Shown here in pieces: positions 8,680-20,227 of a stretch of DNA of 64,000 bases. The notes under the pieces were generated by a model that had not been told where the DNA came from, made no database searches, and was given only the letters and a program-made list of their open reading frames with translations. Numbering within the stretch: the stretch's first letter is position 1; the number at the start of each line of letters is the position of its first letter. Source of the DNA: Halobacteriales archaeon QS_4_69_225 (GTDB taxonomy: Archaea; Halobacteriota; Halobacteria; Halobacteriales; Haloarculaceae); NCBI GenBank assembly GCA_003020965.1, contig PXRL01000012.1, positions 103,888 through 167,887 on the forward strand, in the 5' to 3' direction. The position numbers and the translations under genes were made by a program.

Positions 8680-9064
8680 CACGAGTTACCTTATCAAGCT
8701 CTTTGACGGACATCCCGGCGCTCACGAGAAAGCCCGGGAACTCCACGATGAAAGAGAACTTCAGCGCGTTCCTGCGCCGGTGTTCACGGAAATCGAGTAC
8801 GGTGCAGAGTACGAACTCGAGGAAGACGAGCGGCGTCGGATTCGGAACGTGAGTCGGATGTATTCTGTTACACGACTGGATGAGAAGATGGCGAGGCGGG
8901 CAGGTCAACTCTGTGCACAGGCAGACAAAGAACAGGGTGGTAGCTCGGGCGCGGATGCGATCGACGCGATGGTAGCAGCGGTAGCAGAGACCGCTGGAGA
9001 GACGGTGATAACGGAGAACGTCACGGATTTTCGGCAACTCGGTGTTGGCGTCGAGTCTTTCTGA
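8669..9064 (+). CDS. vapC: VapC PIN-domain ribonuclease toxin
   Basis: A 131-residue PIN-domain protein. The acidic metal-binding set is visible: Asp4 in MILDTSYLIKLFDG, Glu in FTEIEYGAEYE, Asp in GADAIDAMVAA and Asp in ENVTDFRQL. PIN toxins of this type cut RNA, often tRNA or rRNA, when freed from VapB. It overlaps vapB by 11 bases. Together with the restriction-methylase and the HTH pair it forms a defence/addiction cluster directly beside the tRNA-Leu gene and its duplicated 3' ends. Confidence 0.88.
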   Translation: MILDTSYLIKLFDGHPGAHEKARELHDERELQRVPAPVFTEIEYGAEYELEEDERRRIRNVSRMYSVTRLDEKMARRAGQLCAQADKEQGGSSGADAIDAMVAAVAETAGETVITENVTDFRQLGVGVESF

Positions 9065-9116
9065 ACGGTTTCACGACTAGTCGACTGTACCGCGCCCACG
9101 TCGCTACGCGTCGGAA

Positions 9117-9193
9117 GAATCTTTGCGAGGGAAGACGCCCCGGAGAGGCGGTCTTCCGCACTGCCGAGCAGTGCGAGGGAGGGGATTTGAACC
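9117..9193 (+). repeat. tRNA-Leu 3'-end repeat, copy A (partner 9471-9548)
   Basis: A stretch of about 77 bases almost identical to 9471-9548: GAATCTNTGCGAGGGAAG, two hairpins, then the tRNA-Leu 3' end in antisense (GCGAGGGAGGGGATTTGAAC). Hairpin 1 has arms GGAAGACGCC / GGCGGTCTTCC. Hairpin 2 is CGCACTGC-CGA-GCAGTGCG. Each copy starts with a short GCGAGGGAAG piece and ends in the T-arm sequence, so the unit is bounded by tRNA-end sequence on both sides, as left by site-specific integration into a tRNA. Confidence 0.85.
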
Positions 9194-9252
9194 ACGGAAA
9201 GACGGTCGGGCTCACTACGTTCGCCCGCTGCGACTTTCCTGGCCCAAACCCC
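9181..9252. repeat. Inverted repeat built on the tRNA-Leu T-arm
   Basis: Left arm 9181-9201 (GGGGATTTGAACCACGGAAA...) and right arm 9234-9252 (CTTTCCTGGCCCAAACCCC) pair with a few gaps. The arms carry the tRNA T-arm in opposite orientations around a GC-rich loop. The same design recurs at 52,466-52,523 and 56,619-56,686. Confidence 0.6.
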
Positions 9253-9293
9253 TTCGTGCATCTTGCCGCGCCCCGGTGTGGCGGCGCGGCGGC

Positions 9294-9420
9294 GATGCGA
9301 GGGAAGGGATTCGAACCCTTGGACCACCGGGAGACGCTTCCTGCTCGCTTCGCTCGCAGGACTGCGACTCCCGTGGTCTCGTTCGCTCCCGCTGGTCGCT
9401 CACGAGACCTCTACAGGAGC
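9294..9420 (-). pseudogene. Degenerate tRNA fragment between the two tRNA-Leu repeats
   Basis: GCGAGGGAAGGGATTCGAAC followed by CCTTGGACC is the antisense 3' end of a Leu/Ser-type tRNA. About 80 bases away, CCTCTACAGGAGCGGATTTC continues as the variable and anticodon arm of the neighbouring tRNA-Leu, but with loop CTCGAAA. Between them sit hairpins (GGACCACCGGGAG / CTCCCGTGGTC, CCTGC...GCAGG, and GGTCTCG...CGAGACC). No intact cloverleaf can be folded, so this is a broken or interrupted tRNA copy. Confidence 0.5.
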
Positions 9421-9470
9421 GGATTTCGAGTCCGACGTGGACGCATCGCTGTCTGCTTCAATTACACACG

Positions 9471-9548
9471 GAATCTATGCGAGGGAAGAGCGCCCCAGAG
9501 AGGCGGTCTTCCGCACTGCCGAGCAGTGCGAGGGAAGGGATTTGAACC
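9471..9548 (+). repeat. tRNA-Leu 3'-end repeat, copy B, overlapping the intact tRNA
   Basis: The second copy of the 77-base unit at 9117-9193. Its right end (from 9528) is the real 3' end of the intact tRNA-Leu gene, while copy A ends in an orphan tRNA end. Spacing between copies is 354 bases. This is the arrangement expected if an element integrated at the tRNA 3' end and left a duplicated attachment region. Confidence 0.85.
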
Positions 9549-9610
9549 CTTGGACCTCTACAGGAGCGGATCTTGAGTCCGCCGCCGTTTCCAGGCTTGG
9601 CTACCCTCGC
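9528..9610 (-). tRNA. tRNA-Leu (anticodon CAA)
   Basis: An 83-base class II tRNA read on the minus strand. The 7-bp acceptor stem GCGAGGG (9610-9604) pairs with CCCTCGC (9534-9528). The anticodon stem GCGGA/TCCGC encloses loop CTCAAGA, giving anticodon CAA for UUG leucine codons. A variable arm CTCCTGTAGAGG and T-arm GGGTTCAAATCCC follow. The CCA end is not encoded. The gene appears intact and is followed on its own strand by the duplicated 3' ends described above. Confidence 0.93.
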
Positions 9611-9812
9611 ACGCGTCTCGGATTCTTCGCCGTCCGTGACCTCACAGTCGCTCACGACACCTGTCGCGGTCCCGAACGGAAGGCACTTGAAGTTCAGCCT
9701 TCGCTATCTTAAACTCCTCGGGTTCCCGGAGTCGGGGCACCGAACGGGAGACGGATAGTCGTTCTGCGCGACGAACCGGTGTGGCTTTCCGGACCGGCCC
9801 CGCACGGCGGGT

Positions 9813-10598
9813 ATGAGCGACAGAGCCGACTGTGCGCTGCGGGCGGCCGAGGCGGGCGCCGAGGTCGCGGCGGCGGCCTTCCGCGGCGACCTCGACGTCG
9901 AGCGGAAGGCCGGCAAGACGGACCTGGTCACGGACGCCGACCGCGACGCACAGCGGCAGATCGCCGCGACCGTCCGGGAGGCGTACCCCGACGATCCCGT
10001 GGTCGGCGAGGAGAACGAGGAGGCCTCGGCCGTCCCCGATGAGGGGCCGGCGTGGATAATCGACCCCATCGACGGGACGAACAACTTCGTCCGCGGCGTG
10101 CCGGTCTGGACGACGAGCGTGGCGGCGACCGTCGACGGCGAGACCGTCGCCGGCGCGTCGGTCTGTCCGGCGCTGGGCGACACCTTCCGGCTCGACGGCG
10201 GGACGGCGACGGTGAACGGCGAGGTCGCGTCGGTCAGCGACCGGACCGACCCCGAGACGTTCGCCGTCGTCCCGACGATGTGGTGGGGGTTCGACCGCCG
10301 CGAGGAGTACGCCGGCATCTGCCGGGGCGTCGTCGAGCGGTTCGGCGATCTGCGGCGCTACGGCTCCGCGCAGTACGCCTTGGCGCTGTGTGCGACCGGC
10401 GCCGTCGACGGCGTGGTGACGAACGTTCGGGCGGCGCCGTGGGACAGCGTCGTCGGTGCCGGGCTGGTCGAGGCCGCCGGCGGGACGGTCACCGACATCC
10501 ACGGCGACCCCTGGCGGCACGACAGCACGGGACTGGTGGCCTCCAACGGCGAGGCCCACGGGGCCGTTCTCGAGGCGGCGCGGGCGGCCGAGCGGTAA
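9813..10598 (+). CDS. Inositol monophosphatase family phosphatase
   Basis: A 261-residue sugar-phosphatase of the IMPase/FBPase superfamily. The metal site is complete: GEENEE, then the signature WIIDPIDGTNNFVRG, and the C-terminal PWDSVVGAGLVEAAGG. These bind Mg2+ and position phosphate for hydrolysis. Archaeal members hydrolyse inositol phosphate and/or fructose-1,6-bisphosphate, and the sequence alone does not decide which. It is followed 65 bases later by the DUF63 gene on the same strand. Confidence 0.9.
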   Translation: MSDRADCALRAAEAGAEVAAAAFRGDLDVERKAGKTDLVTDADRDAQRQIAATVREAYPDDPVVGEENEEASAVPDEGPAWIIDPIDGTNNFVRGVPVWTTSVAATVDGETVAGASVCPALGDTFRLDGGTATVNGEVASVSDRTDPETFAVVPTMWWGFDRREEYAGICRGVVERFGDLRRYGSAQYALALCATGAVDGVVTNVRAAPWDSVVGAGLVEAAGGTVTDIHGDPWRHDSTGLVASNGEAHGAVLEAARAAER

Positions 10599-10663
10599 GC
10601 GGCCGTGCCGACGTCGTGCCCGCGACCGGAAGGGTGAAACCGGCGGTGGCCGGAGGGGGGAAT

Positions 10664-11827
10664 ATGGAACTGACCGACGACGTCGACCCCGCCCGTGCGT
10701 GGTCGACGGCGTTCGTCGCCGGCGTCGTCGCGACCGCCGCCGCGGCCGTCGCCTTCCCCCGTCGGGTCGCCGACGGCTTCCTGTGGCGGTACTTCTGGGG
10801 GCCGGTCGACGCCGACGCCCACGGTGCGACCTGTGCCGTCCGGTCCAGCGGCGCTACGGAGCGACTCTACAGCCGATCGGCCTGTGCGGCGGCCGACGGC
10901 GTCGTCGCCCAGCCCGGATACACGACCGTCTCGACGGCCAGCTACGCCGTCGTACTGGTGTTCATGCTCGTCGGCGTGCTGCTGTTGCTCCGGAAACTCG
11001 AAATCGAGATGTCGCCGGGATTCTACGCCGCGCTGTTCCCGTTCATGCTGTTGGGCGGCGCCCTGCGCGTCGTCGAGGACGTCAACGCGGAGTTCCTCCG
11101 GGAGGGACTCGGCACGTTCATCTCCTTTCCGGCGGTCGCGCTCATCATCAGTCCGTTCATCTACTTCGTGATGTTCGGATTCACGCTGGCGGCGCTCGTG
11201 ACGACGGTCGCGCTCGACCGCCGCGGCGCGCTCGACGAGTTCGAACCGGCGCTCGCGGCCGCGGGCGTCGCCGGCCTCGCGGCCACCTTCAGCGTACTCG
11301 GCTACGCCTCCGTCACCCGCGACATCGTCGGCTTCAACCCCCTGTTCTTGGCCATCGTCGCCGTCGGCGCCACCCTCGTCGCCGCGCTGTTTTGGGCCGG
11401 CACCGAGCGGTTCGCCCCGGTCGTCAACGAGGGGACCGGCATGATGGGGATTCTCGTCGTGTGGGGTCACTCGGTCGACGGCATCGCCAACGTGCTGAGT
11501 CTCGACTGGGGGCCACAGTTGGTCGGTCGATCCTACGGCTCGAAACACGTCGTCAACCGCGCGACGGTCCGCGTCACCGAGGCGGCGTACGTGCGCTTCG
11601 AGGAATGGGGGCTCGTCGAAAGTTCGCAGTACCTCGTCGACACCTTCGGCACCGCCTGGCCGTTCCTCCTCATCAAGATCGGCGCGGCGAGCGCCGTCGT
11701 CTGGGTGTTCGACCGCCAGATCTTCGAGGAGAGCCCCCGGTACGCGTACCTGCTGCTCATCGCCATCCTCGCGGTTGGGCTCGGCCCCGGCACACGCGAC
11801 ACCCTCCGGGCGACGCTGGGTATCTGA
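10664..11827 (+). CDS. DUF63 family integral membrane protein
   Basis: A 387-residue multi-pass membrane protein starting MELTDDVDPARAWSTAF, preceded by a strong purine-rich CGGAGGGGGG (10651-10660), a Shine-Dalgarno-like site that fixes this ATG. About nine or ten hydrophobic helices are visible. The family is archaeal, and its role is unknown as far as I know. A conserved-looking stretch GGALRVVEDVNAEF and a late WGHSVDGIANVLSLDWG mark the family. The N-terminal domain carries a Cys-rich extracellular-type loop (TCAVRSSGATERLYSRSACA). Confidence 0.85.
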   Translation: MELTDDVDPARAWSTAFVAGVVATAAAAVAFPRRVADGFLWRYFWGPVDADAHGATCAVRSSGATERLYSRSACAAADGVVAQPGYTTVSTASYAVVLVFMLVGVLLLLRKLEIEMSPGFYAALFPFMLLGGALRVVEDVNAEFLREGLGTFISFPAVALIISPFIYFVMFGFTLAALVTTVALDRRGALDEFEPALAAAGVAGLAATFSVLGYASVTRDIVGFNPLFLAIVAVGATLVAALFWAGTERFAPVVNEGTGMMGILVVWGHSVDGIANVLSLDWGPQLVGRSYGSKHVVNRATVRVTEAAYVRFEEWGLVESSQYLVDTFGTAWPFLLIKIGAASAVVWVFDRQIFEESPRYAYLLLIAILAVGLGPGTRDTLRATLGI

Positions 11828-11932
11828 CCGAAAGTTACCCTCGACCCCAGCGTGAGTACGCCGCTAAGTCGGCCCCAGCCAACGGCTTCCAGCAGTAGGT
11901 AGATTCGACCCGGCCGGCCCCCTACGGAACGC

Positions 11933-12180
11933 ACGACCGACGGGGACGACCTCCGCCGGCAGGTGATCGACGCCTTCGCGCGCGCCGACTACCCGATCAA
12001 CGACCCGATGGACCTCTCCACGCGCCGCCGAACGGCCCGGGACCGACGTTCGAGTCGGGCGAGTTCTCGATGACCGCCACGGAGCTAGACGCGGAGCTCG
12101 ACGGCGGGAAGTTCCCCTGTGACTCCGCCGAGGCGTTCGTCGACGACGTGATGGGCCAGTTCGAAGGCCGGGACCCGGGG
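11933..12180 (+). pseudogene. MTH865-like small protein gene, frameshifted
   Basis: The first frame reads LRRQVIDAFARADYPINDPM (from about 11,948) and stops matching after MDL. A second frame, starting near 12,027, continues PNGPGPTFESGEFSMTATEL and then GGKFPCDSAEAFVDDVM. Together they make one MTH865-family protein of about 80 residues. A frameshift and apparent small deletion lie at about 12,012-12,027 where the family has LLPALP. No ATG or GTG stands in front of the first frame, and the second frame runs on past the expected end toward the convergent dehydrogenase gene. The gene is therefore most likely dead. Confidence 0.75.
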
Positions 12181-12256
12181 GTGATCCACCGATTCTCGAC
12201 GGAGCAGAACCGGACGGCGACGGGTTCGAGCGGTAGTGCGTCGACCGCTCGGCGTC

Positions 12257-13420
12257 TCACATGTCGGGAAAGGCCTTCGCGGCGTCGGCGAAGCCGTTGA
12301 CGGTGCGGATCCAGCGGGCGGCGACGGTCTTCTTCAGCGCCTTCGCGGCCGGGCCGCCGAAGGTGTCGACCGGCAGCCCCTTGACGTTGTGGGCGACGGC
12401 CTTCTCGCCGACCGAGATGAGCGTCCCTTTGTCGTCGTAGGTCCACTCCGTCAGCGGCTGGCCGCGGATCGCACGGGCGATGTTCTCGCCGGCGACCTCG
12501 GCGGCCTGCCAGGCGGCCTGTGCGGTCGGCGGCGCCGGCCGGTCGCCGGACTGGTCGATGAACGCGGCGTCGCCGATGGCGAAGACGCGCCCGTCGGAGG
12601 TCCGGAAGTCGCGGCCGGACTCGATGCGATCGTCGCGATCGTGGCAGTCGAGCGCCGCCGTCGCGGCGGCCTCTCGGCCGGTGATGCCGCCGGTCCACAG
12701 CAGGACGTCGTGGTCGAGTTCCGTTTCGTCGCCGATGTACACCGTCTCGTCGTCGACCTCGCCGATGAACTCTCCGGTGTGGATCCGGACGTCCCTCTCC
12801 TCGAGGAGCGTCCGGAGCTTCCGCTGGACGGTCGCGTCGTTGTTCGGGAACACCTCGTCGAGCCCCTCGACGAGGTGGATCTCCAGCGGTGCGCGGTGCT
12901 CGTCGCGGTACTCGGCGATCTCGCCGGCCGACTGGATACCCGACAGCCCGGCGCCGCCGACGACGATCTGCGCCGGGTCCTCGCGGGAGGCCTCCCGGGC
13001 CGCCTCGGCGACGGCGTCGTGGATCTCGAGGACGTCCTCGAGGCTCTTCAGCGTCAGCGAGTGCTCCTCGAGGCCGTCGATGCCGAAGAAGGCGGTCCGC
13101 GAGCCGATGCCGACCAGCAGGTAGTCGTAGGTGATCGTCGAGCCGTCCGCGAGGGTGACGCTGCGGTCGTCGCAGTCGACGGCCTCGACGCGCCCCTGGA
13201 CGAACCGCGTCGAGGGCGATTTGATCTCCGCGACGTCGAAGGTGATCTTCTCCCGGATCGACGGGTCCCGGATGCAGCGGTGTGACTCGTGGAGAACGAG
13301 ATGGTGGTCGACGTCCGACACCCAGGTGATGTCCGCCTCGCCGTCGAGCTCCGATTCGAGCTGTTTGATCGCACCGGTGCCGGCGTACCCCGACCCGAGT
13401 ACGACTACGTCGTCCGTCAT
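12257..13420 (-). CDS. NAD(P)/FAD-dependent oxidoreductase, type II NADH dehydrogenase-like
   Basis: A 387-residue flavoprotein. The FAD-binding VVVLGSGYAGTGAIKQLE sits at the N-terminus, a second nucleotide-binding VVGGAGLSGIQSAGEIAEY lies mid-protein, and the FAD site GRVFAIGDAAFI is near residue 300. The order matches the NDH-2 family, which passes electrons from NADH to menaquinone at the membrane surface. The C-terminal part (VNGFADAAKAFPDM) is short and amphipathic rather than a membrane anchor. The start is the ATG at 13,420 (MTDDVVVLGSG). An upstream in-frame start at 13,447 would add nine unlikely residues. It could also be a sulfide:quinone oxidoreductase relative, but no conserved Cys pair is evident. 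Confidence 0.82.
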   Translation of the reverse strand: MTDDVVVLGSGYAGTGAIKQLESELDGEADITWVSDVDHHLVLHESHRCIRDPSIREKITFDVAEIKSPSTRFVQGRVEAVDCDDRSVTLADGSTITYDYLLVGIGSRTAFFGIDGLEEHSLTLKSLEDVLEIHDAVAEAAREASREDPAQIVVGGAGLSGIQSAGEIAEYRDEHRAPLEIHLVEGLDEVFPNNDATVQRKLRTLLEERDVRIHTGEFIGEVDDETVYIGDETELDHDVLLWTGGITGREAAATAALDCHDRDDRIESGRDFRTSDGRVFAIGDAAFIDQSGDRPAPPTAQAAWQAAEVAGENIARAIRGQPLTEWTYDDKGTLISVGEKAVAHNVKGLPVDTFGGPAAKALKKTVAARWIRTVNGFADAAKAFPDM

Positions 13421-13502
13421 GTCGAAACCTGAGGGACCCACCGACACAAAGCTGTTGGAACCGACTCGGCGGCCCGGACGGCGGGCGACCCGCGGCCGCC
13501 GT

Positions 13503-14042
13503 TCAGTGGGCGGGCTCCTCGTCGCCGGCCGGCGCGGCCATCTCGTCGATCGTCAGGATGAGGCTGTTGCCGGTGTCGTCTTTCCCCTCGAGGGTTCCCT
13601 CGATGAGCAGCCTCGACAGCGGCGTCGGGCCGACGCTGATGTCGTCGCCCTCGTCGAAGTCGGCGATCGACCCCTGGAGCTTGATCTCGGCGCGGCACAG
13701 CTCCGGGTGGTGGACGCTCGTCAGGTCGATCTCCTGGACGTTGGCGCTTTCGACGGCCTCCCCGTCGTGCCGCAGCGGGACGTCGGCGGGCTGGTCCATC
13801 TCCTGGATCTGCAGGGCGTCGTAGGCGTTGGCCGTCGGCTTGTAGCCGCCTTTCGGCCCCGGGACGCCCTCGACCAACTGCAGCGCCTTCAGGCTCTGCA
13901 TCTGGTTCCGGATCGTCCCCGGATTCCGGTCGACCTGCTCGGCGATGTCCTCGCCTTTCACCGCGCTTTCGGACTCCCGGAAGAGGTTGATCAGCTCCTG
14001 GAGGATCGTCTTCTGGCTCGGGGTGAGCTCGATCGATGACAT
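13503..14042 (-). CDS. Rrf2/TrmB-like HTH transcriptional regulator
   Basis: A 179-residue protein. The N-terminal winged helix LTPSQKTILQELINLFRESE, then AVKGEDIAEQVDRNPGTIRN, binds DNA. The C-terminal beta-rich domain (about residues 90-170, with VHHPELCRAEI and VGPTPLSRLLIEG) resembles a ligand or oligomerisation domain. It belongs to a highly conserved haloarchaeal group usually annotated as Rrf2 family. No Rrf2-type iron-sulfur Cys cluster is visible, since only one Cys is present. The gene is divergent from arginase and separated by 95 bases containing both promoters, so it may regulate that gene. This last point is inference. Confidence 0.78.
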   Translation of the reverse strand: MSSIELTPSQKTILQELINLFRESESAVKGEDIAEQVDRNPGTIRNQMQSLKALQLVEGVPGPKGGYKPTANAYDALQIQEMDQPADVPLRHDGEAVESANVQEIDLTSVHHPELCRAEIKLQGSIADFDEGDDISVGPTPLSRLLIEGTLEGKDDTGNSLILTIDEMAAPAGDEEPAH

Positions 14043-14065
14043 GAACTATCATTGTGTAGTTTCGG

Positions 14066-14072
14066 ATTTAAA
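14066..14072 (-). promoter_or_regulatory. TATA box of the Rrf2-type regulator
   Basis: TTTAAAT on the minus strand is centred 27 bases before the ATG at 14,042, so transcription should begin at or next to the start codon (leaderless). Confidence 0.65.
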
Positions 14073-14109
14073 CCCGGCGGTGCGGCCGATGGCAGGGCAA
14101 ACGGCAGGG

Positions 14110-14115
14110 TTTAAT
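14110..14115 (+). promoter_or_regulatory. TATA box of arginase
   Basis: TTTAAT is centred about 26 bases before the ATG at 14,138, which predicts a leaderless transcript. The two divergent TATA boxes are only 38 bases apart. Confidence 0.6.
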
Positions 14116-14137
14116 CTCGGGCCGGCCGAGTAATGGT

Positions 14138-15037
14138 ATGAACCTACGCGTCATCGGCGCGCCGATGGACCTCGGCTCGGATCGGCGTGGCGTCGACATG
14201 GGGCCGTCGGCCATCAGGTACGCCGGCCTCGCGGAGGCGGTCAGGGACGTCGGGATCTCCTACGACGACGCCGGCGACCTGCCGGTGCCGCAGCCGGAGG
14301 GGCGCGACCCCGACGCCGAGCGGCCCGAGACCGGCAGCGCGAACTACCTCAAGGAGACACGGTGGGTCTGCCGTCGCGTCGAGAGCGCCGTCGCCGACGC
14401 CCTCGACGACGGCGAGACGCCGCTGGTGCTCGGCGGCGACCACTCCATCGCCGTCGGCAGCGTCGCCGGCGCCAGCCGCGACCGGCAGGTGGGGGTGCTG
14501 TGGCTCGACGCCCACGGCGACTTCAACACCCCCGAGACGACCCCCAGCGGCAACGTCCACGGGATGCCGGCCGCGGCCTTTCTCGGCCGCGGTGCCTTCG
14601 GCGAGATGACCTGGACGCGGGCCAACGTCGACGCCGAGAACGTCGCCATGGTCGGGCTCCGCGACCTCGACGACGCCGAGGCCGACGCCGTCCGGGACAG
14701 CGCCGTCGACGCCCACACGATGAGCGACGTCGACAGACGCGGCATCGTCCCGGTCGTCGAGGAGGCCCTCGCGTCGGCGCTGGACGGCGTCGACGCGCTC
14801 CACGTCAGCCTCGACATGGACTTCCTCGATCCCGACGAGGCGCCCGGCGTCGGCACGCCCGTCACCGGCGGCGTCACGTACAGGGAGGCCCACGCCGTGA
14901 TGGAGCTGATCGCCGAGACGGAGGCGTTGACGTCGATCGAGGTCGTCGAGGTCAACCCCATCCTCGACTCCCACAACCGGACCGCCGACCTGGCCGTCGA
15001 ACTCGTCTCCAGCGCACTCGGCGGCCGCATCCTGTAG
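14138..15037 (+). CDS. rocF: Arginase
   Basis: Hydrolyses arginine to ornithine and urea with a binuclear Mn2+ centre. All metal-binding blocks of the ureohydrolase family are visible in the 299-residue protein: GGDHSIAVGS, WLDAHGDFNTPETTPSGNVH and SLDMDFLDPDEAPGVGTPV. The substrate-loop sequence NTPETTPSGNVHG is arginase-like rather than agmatinase-like. The family length near 300 is met, and the start is supported by the TATA box 26 bases upstream. It probably acts in arginine catabolism, important in haloarchaea. Confidence 0.9.
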   Translation: MNLRVIGAPMDLGSDRRGVDMGPSAIRYAGLAEAVRDVGISYDDAGDLPVPQPEGRDPDAERPETGSANYLKETRWVCRRVESAVADALDDGETPLVLGGDHSIAVGSVAGASRDRQVGVLWLDAHGDFNTPETTPSGNVHGMPAAAFLGRGAFGEMTWTRANVDAENVAMVGLRDLDDAEADAVRDSAVDAHTMSDVDRRGIVPVVEEALASALDGVDALHVSLDMDFLDPDEAPGVGTPVTGGVTYREAHAVMELIAETEALTSIEVVEVNPILDSHNRTADLAVELVSSALGGRIL

Positions 15038-15150
15038 CCCCCGGCGGTTCCGCGTCGACGCTCGCGGCCCCGCCGCTCACCGCTGCCGGCCGAGCCCGCC
15101 CCGGGCCGCGGTGGTATTATACGGCTCGAACCGGATTTGTTGCACGCCGT

Positions 15151-15522
15151 ATGAGCCCGGAGGTAGCGCGCATCACTGAGTTCGTGCAGGAACAGGTCGG
15201 CGACGGGCTGCGGACCGTCGCCGTCGTCACGCCCGGGGGGTGGGAGCTACACTACCTCCGGTCGGACCTCAAACGGGAGTACGACGAGGACGCGTACGGA
15301 GAGGTCGTCGAGAGCTTCCGTCTGGAGGAGTCGTCGCTCGCGCCGGCGACCGGCGACCGACCGGTCGGCGACCGCCTCGCCGTCGTCCACTACCACGAGA
15401 ACGCCTTCGTTCTGCAGTTCCCGGTCGAGGAGCGACGGTCCGTTCTGGTCAGCGTGACCAGCGACGCCGGCCGCGAACTGCTGGAGTTCATCGAGGAGTG
15501 CCGCTCCCGGGTCGACGACTGA
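15151..15522 (+). CDS. Conserved haloarchaeal hypothetical protein (DUF7522-like)
   Basis: A 123-residue soluble acidic protein starting [20 protein letters not shown]. The pattern of a short helix, [20 protein letters not shown], and later [17 protein letters not shown] recalls a common haloarchaeal family of stress-linked small proteins that I believe is DUF7522. A TATA-like TATTATA at about 15,113-15,119 precedes it by some 35 bases. It is convergent with gyrA, five bases apart. Its function is unknown. Confidence 0.65.
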   Translation: MSPEVARITEFVQEQVGDGLRTVAVVTPGGWELHYLRSDLKREYDEDAYGEVVESFRLEESSLAPATGDRPVGDRLAVVHYHENAFVLQFPVEERRSVLVSVTSDAGRELLEFIEECRSRVDD

Positions 15523-15526
15523 GGCG

Positions 15527-20080
<4,554 letters not shown>

Positions 20081-20227
20081 AGTCCGGCCGACAGGGCCAC
20101 CGTACCGACTTCCCGCCCGGCGTGGTGTCAGTTCCCACGGCTCCCGTGGAGGCAGTTCCAGTTTCAGTTCCACTTCCACCCGCCGCCCGACGAGGTTTTA
20201 CGTTCCGGGAAGGTTATTTCGAGATGA

